A stretch of 64,000 nt of DNA from Tepidibacter aestuarii (GCF_934924865.1 NZ_OW235315.1:2170001-2234000); one strand, 5' to 3'; numbered from the stretch's first letter, positions 44,608 through 53,596 are shown. Numbers and translations: made by a program. Notes: generated by a model from the letters alone, not told the origin.

Positions 44608-45444
44608 TTAGTTATTAAGAAACCCCTTATACACTCTCAGACCATTTTCTTTCATTATGTTTATAATAAGTCCTGCAGTTTCTTCAATGGCTTTATTTGA
44701 CACATCTATTATTGGGCATCCTAATTTTTTCATTATAGTTTCTGCATATTCAATTTCTTCTAGTATTCTTTGCATATTTGCATAATTAGCATTGCCAGAT
44801 AGACCTAATGCCTTTAATCTCTCTTGTCTTATCTGATTTAACTTTTCTGGAGTATTAGTAAGACCTATTATTTTCTTGTTAGATATTTCAAATAATTCCT
44901 TAGGAACTGGAACTTCAGGAACTAAAGGTACATTAGCTACCTTTATATTTTTATTTGCAAGGTACATACTTAGAGGAGTTTTAGAAGTTCTAGATATACC
45001 TACTAACACTAGATCTGACTTTATAAGTCCTCTTGAATCTTTTCCATCATCATACTTTACAGCAAATTCTATAGCCTCTACTCTTTTAAAATACTTTTCA
45101 TCAAGCTTTCTTATTATTCCAGGTTCTCTTAATGGATCTGAATCTGTTCTTAATCTTATAGCATTTACAAGAGGATTTATTAAATCTAATCCAGGTATAT
45201 TATTTTCCTCACAAAATTCTAATGTACGATTTGCAAGTTCTAAATCCACAAGTGTATAAACTATTATAGAGTTTTGATGCTTTGCATCATTTAATATTTC
45301 ATTTAGAAATTGCTTATCCAGCACATATGGATATTTTCTTATCTCATAGTTTTTTAAATTAAATTGCCCTATAGAAGCTTTGGCTACTTGTTCTCCTGTT
45401 TCCCCTAAGGAATCGGATATTATATATATAACTAAATTTTCCAT
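44608..45444 (-). CDS. PPDK regulatory protein (DUF299 kinase/pyrophosphorylase)
   Basis: The 278-residue protein begins VIYIISDSLGETGEQVAKA and has the P-loop GISRTSKTPLSMYLANKNIK near residue 150, both typical of DUF299/PSRP. These bifunctional enzymes phosphorylate a threonine of PPDK using ADP and reverse it with phosphate, switching PPDK off and on. The target, ppdK, is the next gene downstream (77 bases). It lies 11 bases after ccpN. Confidence 0.95.
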   Translation of the reverse strand: MENLVIYIISDSLGETGEQVAKASIGQFNLKNYEIRKYPYVLDKQFLNEILNDAKHQNSIIVYTLVDLELANRTLEFCEENNIPGLDLINPLVNAIRLRTDSDPLREPGIIRKLDEKYFKRVEAIEFAVKYDDGKDSRGLIKSDLVLVGISRTSKTPLSMYLANKNIKVANVPLVPEVPVPKELFEISNKKIIGLTNTPEKLNQIRQERLKALGLSGNANYANMQRILEEIEYAETIMKKLGCPIIDVSNKAIEETAGLIINIMKENGLRVYKGFLNN

Positions 45445-45455
45445 AATACACTCCT

Positions 45456-46094
45456 TTATTTTTCAAATAACTCTAAAAATAATTTTGTTATATTGGTTTT
45501 AGATATTCTACCAACAACTTTGTAATATTCTTTATCATCTTTTGATTCTTTTTTTACTACAGGTACTGAATCTACCTCATGCTCTATTATCTTTTTTACT
45601 GCCTTAATTACAGTGTCTTCTTCTTTGCACATGATAACATTTGGCATTCTAGTCATAATCATACCTACTGGTATTTTATTTATATCAATTCCACCTATAG
45701 TGCTTTTAAGTAAATCTTTTCTAGATACTACACCCGATAAGTGGCCATCATTTATTATATATATACTTCCTACATCTTCTAAAAACATAGTAACAATAGC
45801 GTTATATACTGTAGTTTCTTCTGTAAGCATAACGGGTATGCTCATTATTTCACTAACTTTTTTATTCTTTAATTCCTCTGATATCATATTATTTTGATTT
45901 ATTCCAGAATAGAAATAACCAACCTTTGGTCTTGCATCTAATATCCCTGTCATAGTAAGTATTGCAAGATCTGGTCTTAAAGTTGCTCTTGTCACATTTA
46001 ACATTGATGCTATATTTTCACTAGTTATAGGCTGATGCTCTTTAACTATATCTATTATCTTAATTTGTCTATCGTTAAGTTGTATATTAAACAC
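45456..46094 (-). CDS. ccpN: CcpN-like repressor (HTH + two CBS domains)
   Basis: The 212-residue protein has an N-terminal winged-helix domain (about 5-60, ITSENIASMLNVTRATLRPD) and two CBS domains (about 78-135 and 145-205). Bacillus CcpN has this layout. It represses gluconeogenic genes and lies beside the PPDK-type regulator gene yqfL, as seen here. The CBS pair probably senses adenine nucleotides. A site matching the CcpN consensus lies in its own promoter region, so autoregulation is likely. Confidence 0.92.
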   Translation of the reverse strand: MFNIQLNDRQIKIIDIVKEHQPITSENIASMLNVTRATLRPDLAILTMTGILDARPKVGYFYSGINQNNMISEELKNKKVSEIMSIPVMLTEETTVYNAIVTMFLEDVGSIYIINDGHLSGVVSRKDLLKSTIGGIDINKIPVGMIMTRMPNVIMCKEEDTVIKAVKKIIEHEVDSVPVVKKESKDDKEYYKVVGRISKTNITKLFLELFEK

Positions 46095-46108
46095 CTCTTT
46101 TCTTTTAA

Positions 46109-46128
46109 TGTGATATACTTAATATCAC
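46109..46128. promoter_or_regulatory. Candidate CcpN operator
   Basis: TGTGATATACT (46109-46119) fits the CcpN consensus TRTGHYATAYW as I recall it. It is part of a perfect inverted repeat GTGATAT/ATATCAC (46110-46128). It lies about 15 bases upstream of the ccpN start, downstream of the promoter. Confidence 0.55.
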
Positions 46129-46146
46129 CCGTTCCTTATATAGTAT

Positions 46147-46175
46147 ATTATATATACTTATTTGTTATATGTAAA
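46147..46175 (-). promoter_or_regulatory. Promoter of the ccpN-PPDK regulator-ppdK operon
   Basis: On the minus strand TTTACA (46170-46175) and TATAAT (46147-46152) are separated by 17 bases. Confidence 0.7.
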
Positions 46176-46194
46176 TAACAAAATTAAATTTAAG

Positions 46195-46278
46195 GAAAAA
46201 ATTTTCGTCATAGTTGATATTTCAATACTTTCATCAATATTATCTACAAAATTGTATAATTCCTTAGTGTATAAAAAA
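46195..46278 (+). repeat. Dispersed intergenic repeat R1, copy F with internal deletion
   Basis: It begins with the R1 left end (AAATTTTCGTC) and jumps to the right-hand part (ATAGTTG, then TTTCATCAATATTATCTACA and TATAATTCCTTAGTG). About 60-70 bases, including the hairpin, are missing. It ends in the T-run of the glyS terminator. Confidence 0.65.
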
Positions 46279-46298
46279 GTCGGGAATTCATCCCGACT
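46279..46298 (-). terminator. glyS terminator
   Basis: AGTCGGGA and TCCCGACT form an 8-bp GC-rich stem. TTTTTTAT on the minus strand is supplied by the end of repeat R1 copy F. Confidence 0.85.
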
Positions 46299-46302
46299 AT
46301 TT

Positions 46303-48372
46303 TTATTTATATACTATTTTTGAAAGGTCACATATTAAAAGCATAGTATCATATACTTGTTTTAATAAAGCTAATCTATTATTTTTAATATTTTCATCTT
46401 TGTCCATAATCATTACAGTATCAAATAGATTGTCAATAGGACTTTTAAGTACAGTGAATTCGTCTAAAGCCTTAGAATATTCTTTTTTATCTATAGATGA
46501 TTTAACAGCATCTTTTACTTTTTTAAACTCATCATATAAAACTTTTTCTTCATTAGCTTGTAGATATTCTTCTTTTATTTCGCTTGACTCAGCTTTTTGA
46601 GCTAAAGTAGATACTCTATTGAAAGCAGTTAATATTTCTATTATTTCATCTCTGTTTATCCACATATTAAGCTCTTTTGCTCTATTGTACATATCAGATA
46701 CATCATCTATATGAGAGCTAATAACAGCATCTATAACATCATATCTTATACCCATTTCACTGAATATATTTTTTATTCTTTGATTAAAGAATTCTAATAT
46801 TTCTAGACTAACTTTTTCTTTATCAAATTCTAAGTTTTCATAATTCACTAAAGCATAATCGATTATACTTTTTAGGCTCACATTAATCTTTTTATCCATT
46901 AATATATTAATTATACCTAGAGCCTGTCTTCTCAGAGCATATGGATCTTGAGATCCTGTAGGCTGTATTCCTATTGCAAAAAATCCTGCTATTGAATCCA
47001 TCTTATCGGCTATGGCTATAACAGTTCCAGGATTAGTAGTAGGTAGTATATCACCCGAGAATCTAGGAAGATAGTGTTCGAATATAGCATCAGCTACTAT
47101 ATCATTCTCACCAGACACCTTAGCATACTCCCTTCCCATAACACCTTGAAGCTCTGTAAACTCAAATACCATATTAGTAACCAAATCAGCCTTACATATT
47201 TTTGCAGCTCTTATAGTATTGTCTATTTCTTGTTCATATCCAAATTCTGAAGCTAGTTTTTTAGATAATTCCTCTATTCTTGAAGTCTTATCATATATAG
47301 TTCCTAATTGTTCTTGGAATACTACATTTTTAAGCTTTTCTATATATTTTTCAAGCTCAATTTTAGTATCTTCTTTATAGAAGAATTGTGCATCAGCAAG
47401 TCTTGCTTCTAAAACTTTTTCATTTCCCTTTTTAACATTTTCAATTTTATAATCAGTACCGTTTCTAACGGTTATAAAGTTAGGTAATAATTCTTTATCT
47501 TCTTTTAGTACAGGGAAATATCTTTGATGCTCCTTCATAGGCGTTATTAAAACTTCCTTTGGAAGTTTTAAATAGTCTTTTTCAAATTCTCCATAAAAGG
47601 CAGTTGGATATTCAAGTAAATAAGTAACCTCATTTAATAAATCTTCATCCATTAGAACTTGTCCATTTAATGAATTTGCAACTTCTATACATTGCTTTCT
47701 TATAATTTCTTTTCTTTCATTTTGATCAAGTATTACATAATTTTTTCTAAGTTCATCTAAATACTCATCAACTGAATTTACAGTTATACTTTCTTTTCCT
47801 AAGAATCTATGTCCTCTTGTAATATTAGATGATTTTATTCCCTCTATTTCAAAATCAAGTACCTCTCCATTGTATATAGATACTATCCATCTAATAGGTC
47901 TTGTAAATCTTAATTGTTTACCGCCCCACTTCATAGCTTTTGGGTAATTTATAGATTTTATCAAATCAGGAAGAATATTCTTTAATACATCTTCTGTATT
48001 TTTTCCTTCTTCTTTTAATTTAGCGAATATGTATTCTTCCTTACCTGCAACCTTAAAATATAGATCCTCTACATTTAATCCTTTACTTCTCATAAAACCT
48101 TGAAGAGGTTTTGTGGGTTCATTATTATCATCAAAAGCTATTCTCTTTGCAGGTCCTTTTATTTCTTCTTCTAAATCATCTTGGTTATCAGCTAGACCCT
48201 CTATTATCAAAGTAAGTCTTCTTGGTGTTCCATAAGTTTTTATATCTTCAAAGTTTATTCTATTCTCATTTAAGAATTTTTTCGAATTTTCTTTTAATTG
48301 TCTTAAAGAACTATCCATAAACCTTGCAGGAATTTCTTCACATCCAATTTCAAATAAAAGATATTTGTTCAT
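46303..48372 (-). CDS. glyS: Glycyl-tRNA synthetase beta subunit
   Basis: The 689-residue beta subunit of the heterotetrameric bacterial GlyRS starts YLLFEIGCEEIPARF, the family hallmark. It has HD-like sequence (EFTELQGVMGREYA) and a C-terminal DALR-type tRNA-binding region. It is one base downstream of glyQ, so the pair is one operon. The length is standard. Confidence 0.97.
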   Translation of the reverse strand: MNKYLLFEIGCEEIPARFMDSSLRQLKENSKKFLNENRINFEDIKTYGTPRRLTLIIEGLADNQDDLEEEIKGPAKRIAFDDNNEPTKPLQGFMRSKGLNVEDLYFKVAGKEEYIFAKLKEEGKNTEDVLKNILPDLIKSINYPKAMKWGGKQLRFTRPIRWIVSIYNGEVLDFEIEGIKSSNITRGHRFLGKESITVNSVDEYLDELRKNYVILDQNERKEIIRKQCIEVANSLNGQVLMDEDLLNEVTYLLEYPTAFYGEFEKDYLKLPKEVLITPMKEHQRYFPVLKEDKELLPNFITVRNGTDYKIENVKKGNEKVLEARLADAQFFYKEDTKIELEKYIEKLKNVVFQEQLGTIYDKTSRIEELSKKLASEFGYEQEIDNTIRAAKICKADLVTNMVFEFTELQGVMGREYAKVSGENDIVADAIFEHYLPRFSGDILPTTNPGTVIAIADKMDSIAGFFAIGIQPTGSQDPYALRRQALGIINILMDKKINVSLKSIIDYALVNYENLEFDKEKVSLEILEFFNQRIKNIFSEMGIRYDVIDAVISSHIDDVSDMYNRAKELNMWINRDEIIEILTAFNRVSTLAQKAESSEIKEEYLQANEEKVLYDEFKKVKDAVKSSIDKKEYSKALDEFTVLKSPIDNLFDTVMIMDKDENIKNNRLALLKQVYDTMLLICDLSKIVYK

Positions 48373-48373
48373 A

Positions 48374-49252
48374 TTATTTTCCTCCTTTCTTTAAAAGAGG
48401 GTATCCCATTTCTTCTCTTTGCTTAACGTAAGTATTTGCAACCATTTTTGCCATATTTCTAACTTTTGCTATAAATGACGCTCTTTCACTTACACCAATA
48501 GCCCCTCTTGCATCCAATACATTGAATGTATGAGAACATTTTAATATATAATCATATGCTGGTTGAACTAAGCCTTTTTCTAATAATTTTTTAGCTTCTT
48601 CTTCATAAGCATTGAAGTGTTCAAACATCATATCAGTATTTCCTTCTTCAAAACTATAAACAGAATGCTCATATTCTGCCTTTTGGAATATATCTCTATA
48701 AGTTAATTCATCATTCCATTGAAGATCATAAACATCATCTTTTTCTTGAATATACATAGCAAGTCTTTCAAGCCCATAAGTAAGTTCTGCTGATTCAAGT
48801 TCACAATCTATATTACCAACTTGTTGAAAATATGTAAATTGAGTTACTTCCATACCATCAAGCCACACTTCCCAACCAAGTCCCCAAGCTCCAACAGCAG
48901 CTGCTTCCCAGTTGTCTTCTACAAATCTTATATCGTGTTCTTGCGGATTTATTCCTATAGCCTTTAAACTCTCTAAGTACAGCTCTTGTACGTTATCTGG
49001 TGATGGCTTAAGTATTACTTGAAACTGGTGATGTTGATATAATCTATTAGGATTTTCTCCATATCTTGCATCTGTCGGTCTTCTTGAAGGTTCTACATAA
49101 CAAACCTTCCAAGGTTCAGGACCAAGTGATTTCAAAAATGTATAAGGGCTCATAGTTCCTGCTCCCTTTTCTACATCATAAGGATTCATTACTATACAGC
49201 CTTGCTTTGACCAATACTCTTGCAGAGAAAGTATCATATTTTGAAAATTCAT
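48374..49252 (-). CDS. glyQ: Glycyl-tRNA synthetase alpha subunit
   Basis: The 292-residue catalytic subunit shows [39 protein letters not shown] and [20 protein letters not shown], all diagnostic of GlyQ. It charges tRNA-Gly together with GlyS. No T-box is seen in front of it, unlike many Firmicutes. Instead a 13-bp terminator-like hairpin lies between a good promoter and the ribosome binding site GGAGGG. Confidence 0.97.
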   Translation of the reverse strand: MNFQNMILSLQEYWSKQGCIVMNPYDVEKGAGTMSPYTFLKSLGPEPWKVCYVEPSRRPTDARYGENPNRLYQHHQFQVILKPSPDNVQELYLESLKAIGINPQEHDIRFVEDNWEAAAVGAWGLGWEVWLDGMEVTQFTYFQQVGNIDCELESAELTYGLERLAMYIQEKDDVYDLQWNDELTYRDIFQKAEYEHSVYSFEEGNTDMMFEHFNAYEEEAKKLLEKGLVQPAYDYILKCSHTFNVLDARGAIGVSERASFIAKVRNMAKMVANTYVKQREEMGYPLLKKGGK

Positions 49253-49281
49253 TTTTTTCCCTCCTATATTTATTTAAAAAA

Positions 49282-49312
49282 TTTAGCCTTTCGCTTTTGG
49301 CGAAAGGCTAAA
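49282..49312 (-). terminator. Terminator or attenuator hairpin between DUF4342 gene and glyQ
   Basis: TTTAGCCTTTCGC (49282-49294) and GCGAAAGGCTAAA (49300-49312) pair perfectly. On the minus strand TTTTTT follows. It ends the DUF4342 transcript but also lies downstream of a promoter for glyQ, so glyQS needs readthrough. Confidence 0.85.
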
Positions 49313-49333
49313 TCTTAAAGAATTCTAACTTTA

Positions 49334-49362
49334 AATTTAACAAAATAAGATTTATTTGTCAA
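49334..49362 (-). promoter_or_regulatory. Probable glyQS promoter inside the end of the DUF4342 gene
   Basis: On the minus strand TTGACA (49357-49362, within the last codons of the DUF4342 gene) is 17 bases from TAAATT (49334-49339). The transcript would start near 49327 and meet the hairpin within about 15 bases. Confidence 0.55.
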
Positions 49363-49900
49363 GTTCATTACCTGTTTCCTGAGATTCTTCTTTCATTATA
49401 TCATCCGTAATATCTTTATTGTCAGATTTATTAAAATTCATTTTCTCTTTTATATCATTAAATGATTCTTGTGTTTTTTCCTTTATATCATTAAATGATT
49501 CTTGTGTCATGTCATTTATATCTACAGTTTCACCATCTGTTTTTACTATTTTTATTTTATATTTCCCTACAACAGCAGCAGATACACCTACTATTGCAGC
49601 TATAGGCCCTAATACTAACCCAATTGCTCCTGCTGTTACAGGCATATTAAGTAGAACATCTCCATCTTTTTCAAGCATAACTCTAGTTATATTTCCTTTT
49701 TTAAGAATTTCCTTTAATTTTTCCATCATTTCATTACTTTTTTCGTTTATTCCCTTAAATACATTTCCTTCTTTTTTTTCAAGATAAACTAAAGCCTCTA
49801 TAACATCTCCATTTGAATTTTCTAGTGCTTCTTTAGCCTTTTCATATCCTACATTCATTCTGTCCATAATTTGATCAATTTTTTCAAGTGTTATTTCCAT
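49352..49900 (-). CDS. DUF4342 protein with N-terminal UBA-like domain
   Basis: The 182-residue protein has a UBA/TS-N-like N-terminus (about 1-42, MDRMNVGYEKAKEALENSNG with VIEALVYLEK). A DUF4342 core follows (about 60-125), with hydrophobic PVTAGAIGLVLGPIAAIVGVSAAVV. The tail is charged and contains TQESFNDIKEK twice in tandem, encoded by a 33-bp repeat (49451-49516). The hydrophobic stretch may contact the membrane. The function is unknown. It follows recO by 12 bases. Confidence 0.8.
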   Translation of the reverse strand: MEITLEKIDQIMDRMNVGYEKAKEALENSNGDVIEALVYLEKKEGNVFKGINEKSNEMMEKLKEILKKGNITRVMLEKDGDVLLNMPVTAGAIGLVLGPIAAIVGVSAAVVGKYKIKIVKTDGETVDINDMTQESFNDIKEKTQESFNDIKEKMNFNKSDNKDITDDIMKEESQETGNELDK

Positions 49901-49912
49901 ACTATCCTCTCC

Positions 49913-50659
49913 TTACCCTTTTAAATTTTCAAGAAAATTTAATGATTTCAAATTTAAATTTTCTATATGAGTCATTAAATATTTTTTTAAAACATTATCT
50001 AACTGATTTAGTATATATTTTGATACCCTTATTTTGTTACATATTACTATATCATTTTTTAATATGTACTCTATTAAGTTTATGGTTGTTGGATCAATTT
50101 TTATACTATACTTATCTACATCTATACACCCATTGCATAGCATACCACCTTCTGTTATACTAAACTTTCCTTTATTTAAGTTATTATTACCACAATTTGT
50201 ACATTTTAAAACACTGGGCTTATATCCTATATAATCTAAAAGTTTAAGCTCAAATATATTTGTTATTAATTGATAGTTAGCATCGTCATATGAATATAAG
50301 TACAGTGTCTTTAATAATAAATCAAACAACCTATTATTAGTTTGATTCTCAAATATATTTTGTTCAACCAATGAACTAATATAGCTAGCATGAGCTAAAG
50401 TATCTATATTATAAGATAAGTTATAGAAGCTCTGTTTTACTTCACATTGATTTAATTTATACATATTCCCATTTCTTCTAATAGAAAAATTAGAATATGA
50501 AAATACTTGTGTTCCTGATAACAATGTGCTCTTTGGTCTTCTAGCACCTTTTGCAAGTGCTGAAATTTTTCCAAGCTTTCTTGCAAATATAACTACTATA
50601 GCATCTGATTCTTCATATTTAATCGACTTCAGTACTATCCCATCTGTATTTATGAACAT
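49913..50659 (-). CDS. recO: DNA repair protein RecO
   Basis: The 248-residue protein has the N-terminal OB fold (TDGIVLKSIKYEESDAIVVI, then GARRPKS) and a C-terminal helical domain with the zinc site CTNCG...CNGC (near residues 150-180). RecO loads RecA together with RecR. I use the ATG at 50657-50659. A TTG at 50669-50671 is possible but lies too close to GGGAG. The start lies inside the yqzL gene, so translation is probably coupled. Confidence 0.92.
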   Translation of the reverse strand: MFINTDGIVLKSIKYEESDAIVVIFARKLGKISALAKGARRPKSTLLSGTQVFSYSNFSIRRNGNMYKLNQCEVKQSFYNLSYNIDTLAHASYISSLVEQNIFENQTNNRLFDLLLKTLYLYSYDDANYQLITNIFELKLLDYIGYKPSVLKCTNCGNNNLNKGKFSITEGGMLCNGCIDVDKYSIKIDPTTINLIEYILKNDIVICNKIRVSKYILNQLDNVLKKYLMTHIENLNLKSLNFLENLKG

Positions 50660-50780
50660 AATTATTTTCAATCTCCCTCACTTTATTCGATTGACACTTT
50701 AAGCTGTCATAGGACTTGACATACATATATGCATTTATGTTTCCTGTTTTTTTAAAATATTCCCATATTGATTTATTCAT
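50619..50780 (-). CDS. yqzL: YqzL family small protein
   Basis: The 53-residue product (too short for many gene finders) starts MNKSIWEYFKKTGNINAYM, with the W-x2-F-x3-GNI-x-AY pattern of the YqzL family, which precedes recO in many Firmicutes. AAGGGGG lies eight bases before its ATG (50778-50780). Its 3' end overlaps the start of recO by 41 bases in another frame. The function is unknown. Confidence 0.85.
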   Translation of the reverse strand: MNKSIWEYFKKTGNINAYMYVKSYDSLKCQSNKVREIENNYVHKYRWDSTEVD

Positions 50781-50858
50781 TTTAAAAACCCCCTTCTGTC
50801 CATTTATATTTATTTTTTGGTAAGAAGGGGGATAATATACATAATATTTTTTTTTATT

Positions 50859-52241
50859 TTAAGAAAATTTTAGTAAAAGAGCAGTTGTTAATGTAAAGTA
50901 TATAGTAAGTCCAGTTATATCAAGCGTTGTGGAAATAAACGGAGCTGATGCAACCGCTGGGTCAACACCAAGTCTTTTAAATACAATAGGTACTAATGTA
51001 CCTATTGTAGCTGCAGTTAGCATATTAGCTGCCATAGCTATGCCTACAACTACTCCTAATTTAAAGTCTCCTATCCATAAGTAAGCCACTACACATATTA
51101 TAAGACTGCATATAAGCCCCACACTAAGCCCAATACTCATTTCTTGAGATATTGTCTTAACTGCATTCTTTTGGTCTATATGACCCGTCGCTAGACCTCT
51201 TACAGTCAGGGTAGATGATTGAGTTCCCACATTTCCTCCCATTCCAGTTAAAAGAGGCATAAAAAACGATACAGCTGCATACGCCTGTATTGTACTTTCG
51301 TATTTTCCAAGTATTCGAGCTGACAAAGTACCTCCAATTAATGTTATAAGTAGCCATGGAAGTCTTGCTTTTACAGCAGAAATTACTTTTGGAAAAAATT
51401 TAATATCTTCTAAGTATTCGCTCTCAGCTTCAGATGTTCCTGCAAATTTATATATATCTTCAGTTGCTTCTTCTTGTATAACGTCGATTATATCATCAAC
51501 AGTTATTATACCTCTTATCTTCCCATTTATATCTGTTACAGGAATCGCTAAAAGGTCGTACTTTGATACAATATTTGCAACTTCTTCTTGATCGTCATTT
51601 ACATTAACATCAATTACCTTTTCACTCATTATATCTTCTATAATAGTATTAGGTTTTGAAACAATAAGCTCTCTTAAAGAAATAACTCCTACAAGCTTAT
51701 CATTCTTGTCAACTACATATACATAGTATATTGTTTCTGCATCTGGAGCATTTTCTCTTAAATACTCTATAGCTTCATAACATGTAATATCCTTACTCAA
51801 AACGACAAAGTCTGTAGTCATTATACCACCGGCAGAATCTTCATCGTATACAAGTAATTCTTTTATGTCCTGAGCTAGTTCATTATCTAAAAGATTTATT
51901 ATCTCATGTCTTTTTTCCTCTGATAAATCACTTAATATATCAACCATATCATCTTGAGACATAAGATCTAGTATTCTCTTTTTATGATCTATGCTAATTT
52001 TTGATAATATAGTTGTGAACAGGTCAGAATCTAAATCATCAAGCACCTTAGCTGCAACTTCTAATGGAAGTATCTCAAATAATTTTATTTTTTTTTCTTC
52101 TTGTAAATCTACTAATATTTCCGATATATCTCGGGGATGAAGTTCCTCTATATATTCATTTAAATCTACTATTTTTTCACTGTCTATCAATGCGTTAACC
52201 TGAACTATTATTTCTTGAAATAAAATTTCATTTTTGTTCAT
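50859..52241 (-). CDS. mgtE: Magnesium transporter MgtE
   Basis: The 460-residue protein has an N-terminal superhelical domain (about 1-130) and two CBS domains (about 140-260, SAGGIMTTDFV, LLAIPVTDINGKIRGII). The five-helix channel region includes MPLLTGMGGNVGTQSSTLTVRGLATG and DPAVASAPFISTTLDITG. It is the Mg2+ channel with cytosolic Mg2+ gating. GGGGGTGG before the ATG at 52239-52241 supports this start. It lies between era and yqzL/recO. Confidence 0.96.
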   Translation of the reverse strand: MNKNEILFQEIIVQVNALIDSEKIVDLNEYIEELHPRDISEILVDLQEEKKIKLFEILPLEVAAKVLDDLDSDLFTTILSKISIDHKKRILDLMSQDDMVDILSDLSEEKRHEIINLLDNELAQDIKELLVYDEDSAGGIMTTDFVVLSKDITCYEAIEYLRENAPDAETIYYVYVVDKNDKLVGVISLRELIVSKPNTIIEDIMSEKVIDVNVNDDQEEVANIVSKYDLLAIPVTDINGKIRGIITVDDIIDVIQEEATEDIYKFAGTSEAESEYLEDIKFFPKVISAVKARLPWLLITLIGGTLSARILGKYESTIQAYAAVSFFMPLLTGMGGNVGTQSSTLTVRGLATGHIDQKNAVKTISQEMSIGLSVGLICSLIICVVAYLWIGDFKLGVVVGIAMAANMLTAATIGTLVPIVFKRLGVDPAVASAPFISTTLDITGLTIYFTLTTALLLKFS

Positions 52242-52281
52242 AGATTCCACCCCCTACTTAATAAATAATATACATTATATA

Positions 52282-53175
52282 TTATTTATTGTTGTATCCA
52301 AAATTACTTATATAATTTTCTAGATTTCTCCAATTAGATTTAACTTTAACCCAAGTTTGAAGATATACCTTAGAACCTAAAAGTTTTTGAATATCTTCTC
52401 TTGCAGACTTTCCTATTCCTTTTAGTTTTCTTCCATTTTTACCTATTATAATTCCCTTATGTGAATCTCTTTCACAGTATATAACAGCAGATATATCTAT
52501 TATATTTCCACCTTCTCTTGATTTCATTTGCTCAACTTCAACTGCAACCCCATGAGGAACTTCTTCATGAACATAGTGTAGAACTTTCTCTCTTATTAGC
52601 TCAGAAATTAATACTCTTTCAGGTTGATCTGTTATCATATCATCAGGGAAATATTTAGGTCCCTGAGGTAAATGCTTATTTATAGTCTTTACTAATGAAT
52701 TTAAATGACCTTCTTTTAATGCAGATATAGGCACTATTTCATCGAATATACCTTCTTCATCATATTTTTTCATAAGAAGAATTAATTCTTCTTTTTCAAG
52801 CTTATCTATTTTATTTATAACAAGTACTATAGGTGTTTTAACCTTTCTTAAGTCCTCTATAATCATTCTATCTCCAGGACCTATAGTCTTAGAATCATCA
52901 ACAACAAATAAAACTACATCAACCTCATTAAGAGTATCTGTTGCAACCTTTACCATATACTCTCCCAATTTATTCTTTGGCTTATGTATTCCAGGTGTAT
53001 CTAAAAAGACTATTTGAAAATCTTCAGTAGTTAAAACTGATTGAACTTTATTTCTAGTCGTTTGAGGTTTATCACTCATTATAGCTATTTTTTCTCCAAC
53101 AACTTTATTCATAATTGTAGATTTACCTACATTAGGTCTTCCAATTATACTTGCAAATCCTGATTTAAAACCCAT
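52282..53175 (-). CDS. era: GTPase Era
   Basis: The 297-residue protein has a GTPase domain with G1 GRPNVGKS, G3 DTPG and G4 NKID, and a C-terminal KH domain (GKNGRKLKGIGKSAREDI). It binds 16S rRNA and assists 30S maturation. It lies 12 bases downstream of cdd, as in many Firmicutes. Confidence 0.98.
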   Translation of the reverse strand: MGFKSGFASIIGRPNVGKSTIMNKVVGEKIAIMSDKPQTTRNKVQSVLTTEDFQIVFLDTPGIHKPKNKLGEYMVKVATDTLNEVDVVLFVVDDSKTIGPGDRMIIEDLRKVKTPIVLVINKIDKLEKEELILLMKKYDEEGIFDEIVPISALKEGHLNSLVKTINKHLPQGPKYFPDDMITDQPERVLISELIREKVLHYVHEEVPHGVAVEVEQMKSREGGNIIDISAVIYCERDSHKGIIIGKNGRKLKGIGKSAREDIQKLLGSKVYLQTWVKVKSNWRNLENYISNFGYNNK

Positions 53176-53187
53176 ATTATCACCTCT

Positions 53188-53583
53188 TTATTTTTTAAGG
53201 TCTGCTCCTGTGAAACCGTATGGAATCAATTCTTCTATAGATAATTCTCTATACTCACCTTCAGACTCTCCTAATACAACTTTAATGTCTCTTCCAAATT
53301 CTAATATAACCTGTCTACATATTCCACACGGATAAGTTTCGCCTATATTATCGCTAGTTATTGCTATTTTTTCAAACTCTCTTTCGCCTTCTGATACAGC
53401 TTTAAATATTGCTGTTCTTTCTGCACAATTAGTTCCTCCATAAGATGCACATTCTACATTGCATCCAGTAAAAACTTTGCCTGATTTAGTCAAAAGAGCT
53501 GCTCCTACATGAAATTTAGAATATGGAACATATGCATTTTCCTTAGCCTTTTCTGCGATTTTTAATAATTCTTTATTATCCAT
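53188..53583 (-). CDS. cdd: Cytidine deaminase
   Basis: The 131-residue protein has the zinc and catalytic motifs TNCAERTAIF (CAE) and YPCGICRQ (PCxxC), and the substrate region VPYSKFHVGAAL. It converts cytidine and deoxycytidine to uridine forms. A longer frame starts upstream, but the ATG at 53581-53583 follows AAGGAGG at the right distance. Length is typical of tetrameric Cdd. Confidence 0.97.
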   Translation of the reverse strand: MDNKELLKIAEKAKENAYVPYSKFHVGAALLTKSGKVFTGCNVECASYGGTNCAERTAIFKAVSEGEREFEKIAITSDNIGETYPCGICRQVILEFGRDIKVVLGESEGEYRELSIEELIPYGFTGADLKK

Positions 53584-53596
53584 TTTAAATTCCTCC

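Noticed and set aside
44876-45259. 127-codon plus-strand frame antisense to the PPDK regulator gene
   Set aside because: It is antisense to a conserved gene, has no ribosome binding site of note and has an unlikely amino acid composition.
49253-49351. A T-box in front of glyQ
   Set aside because: There is no AGGGTGGTACCGCG-like core and too little room; only a terminator hairpin is present.
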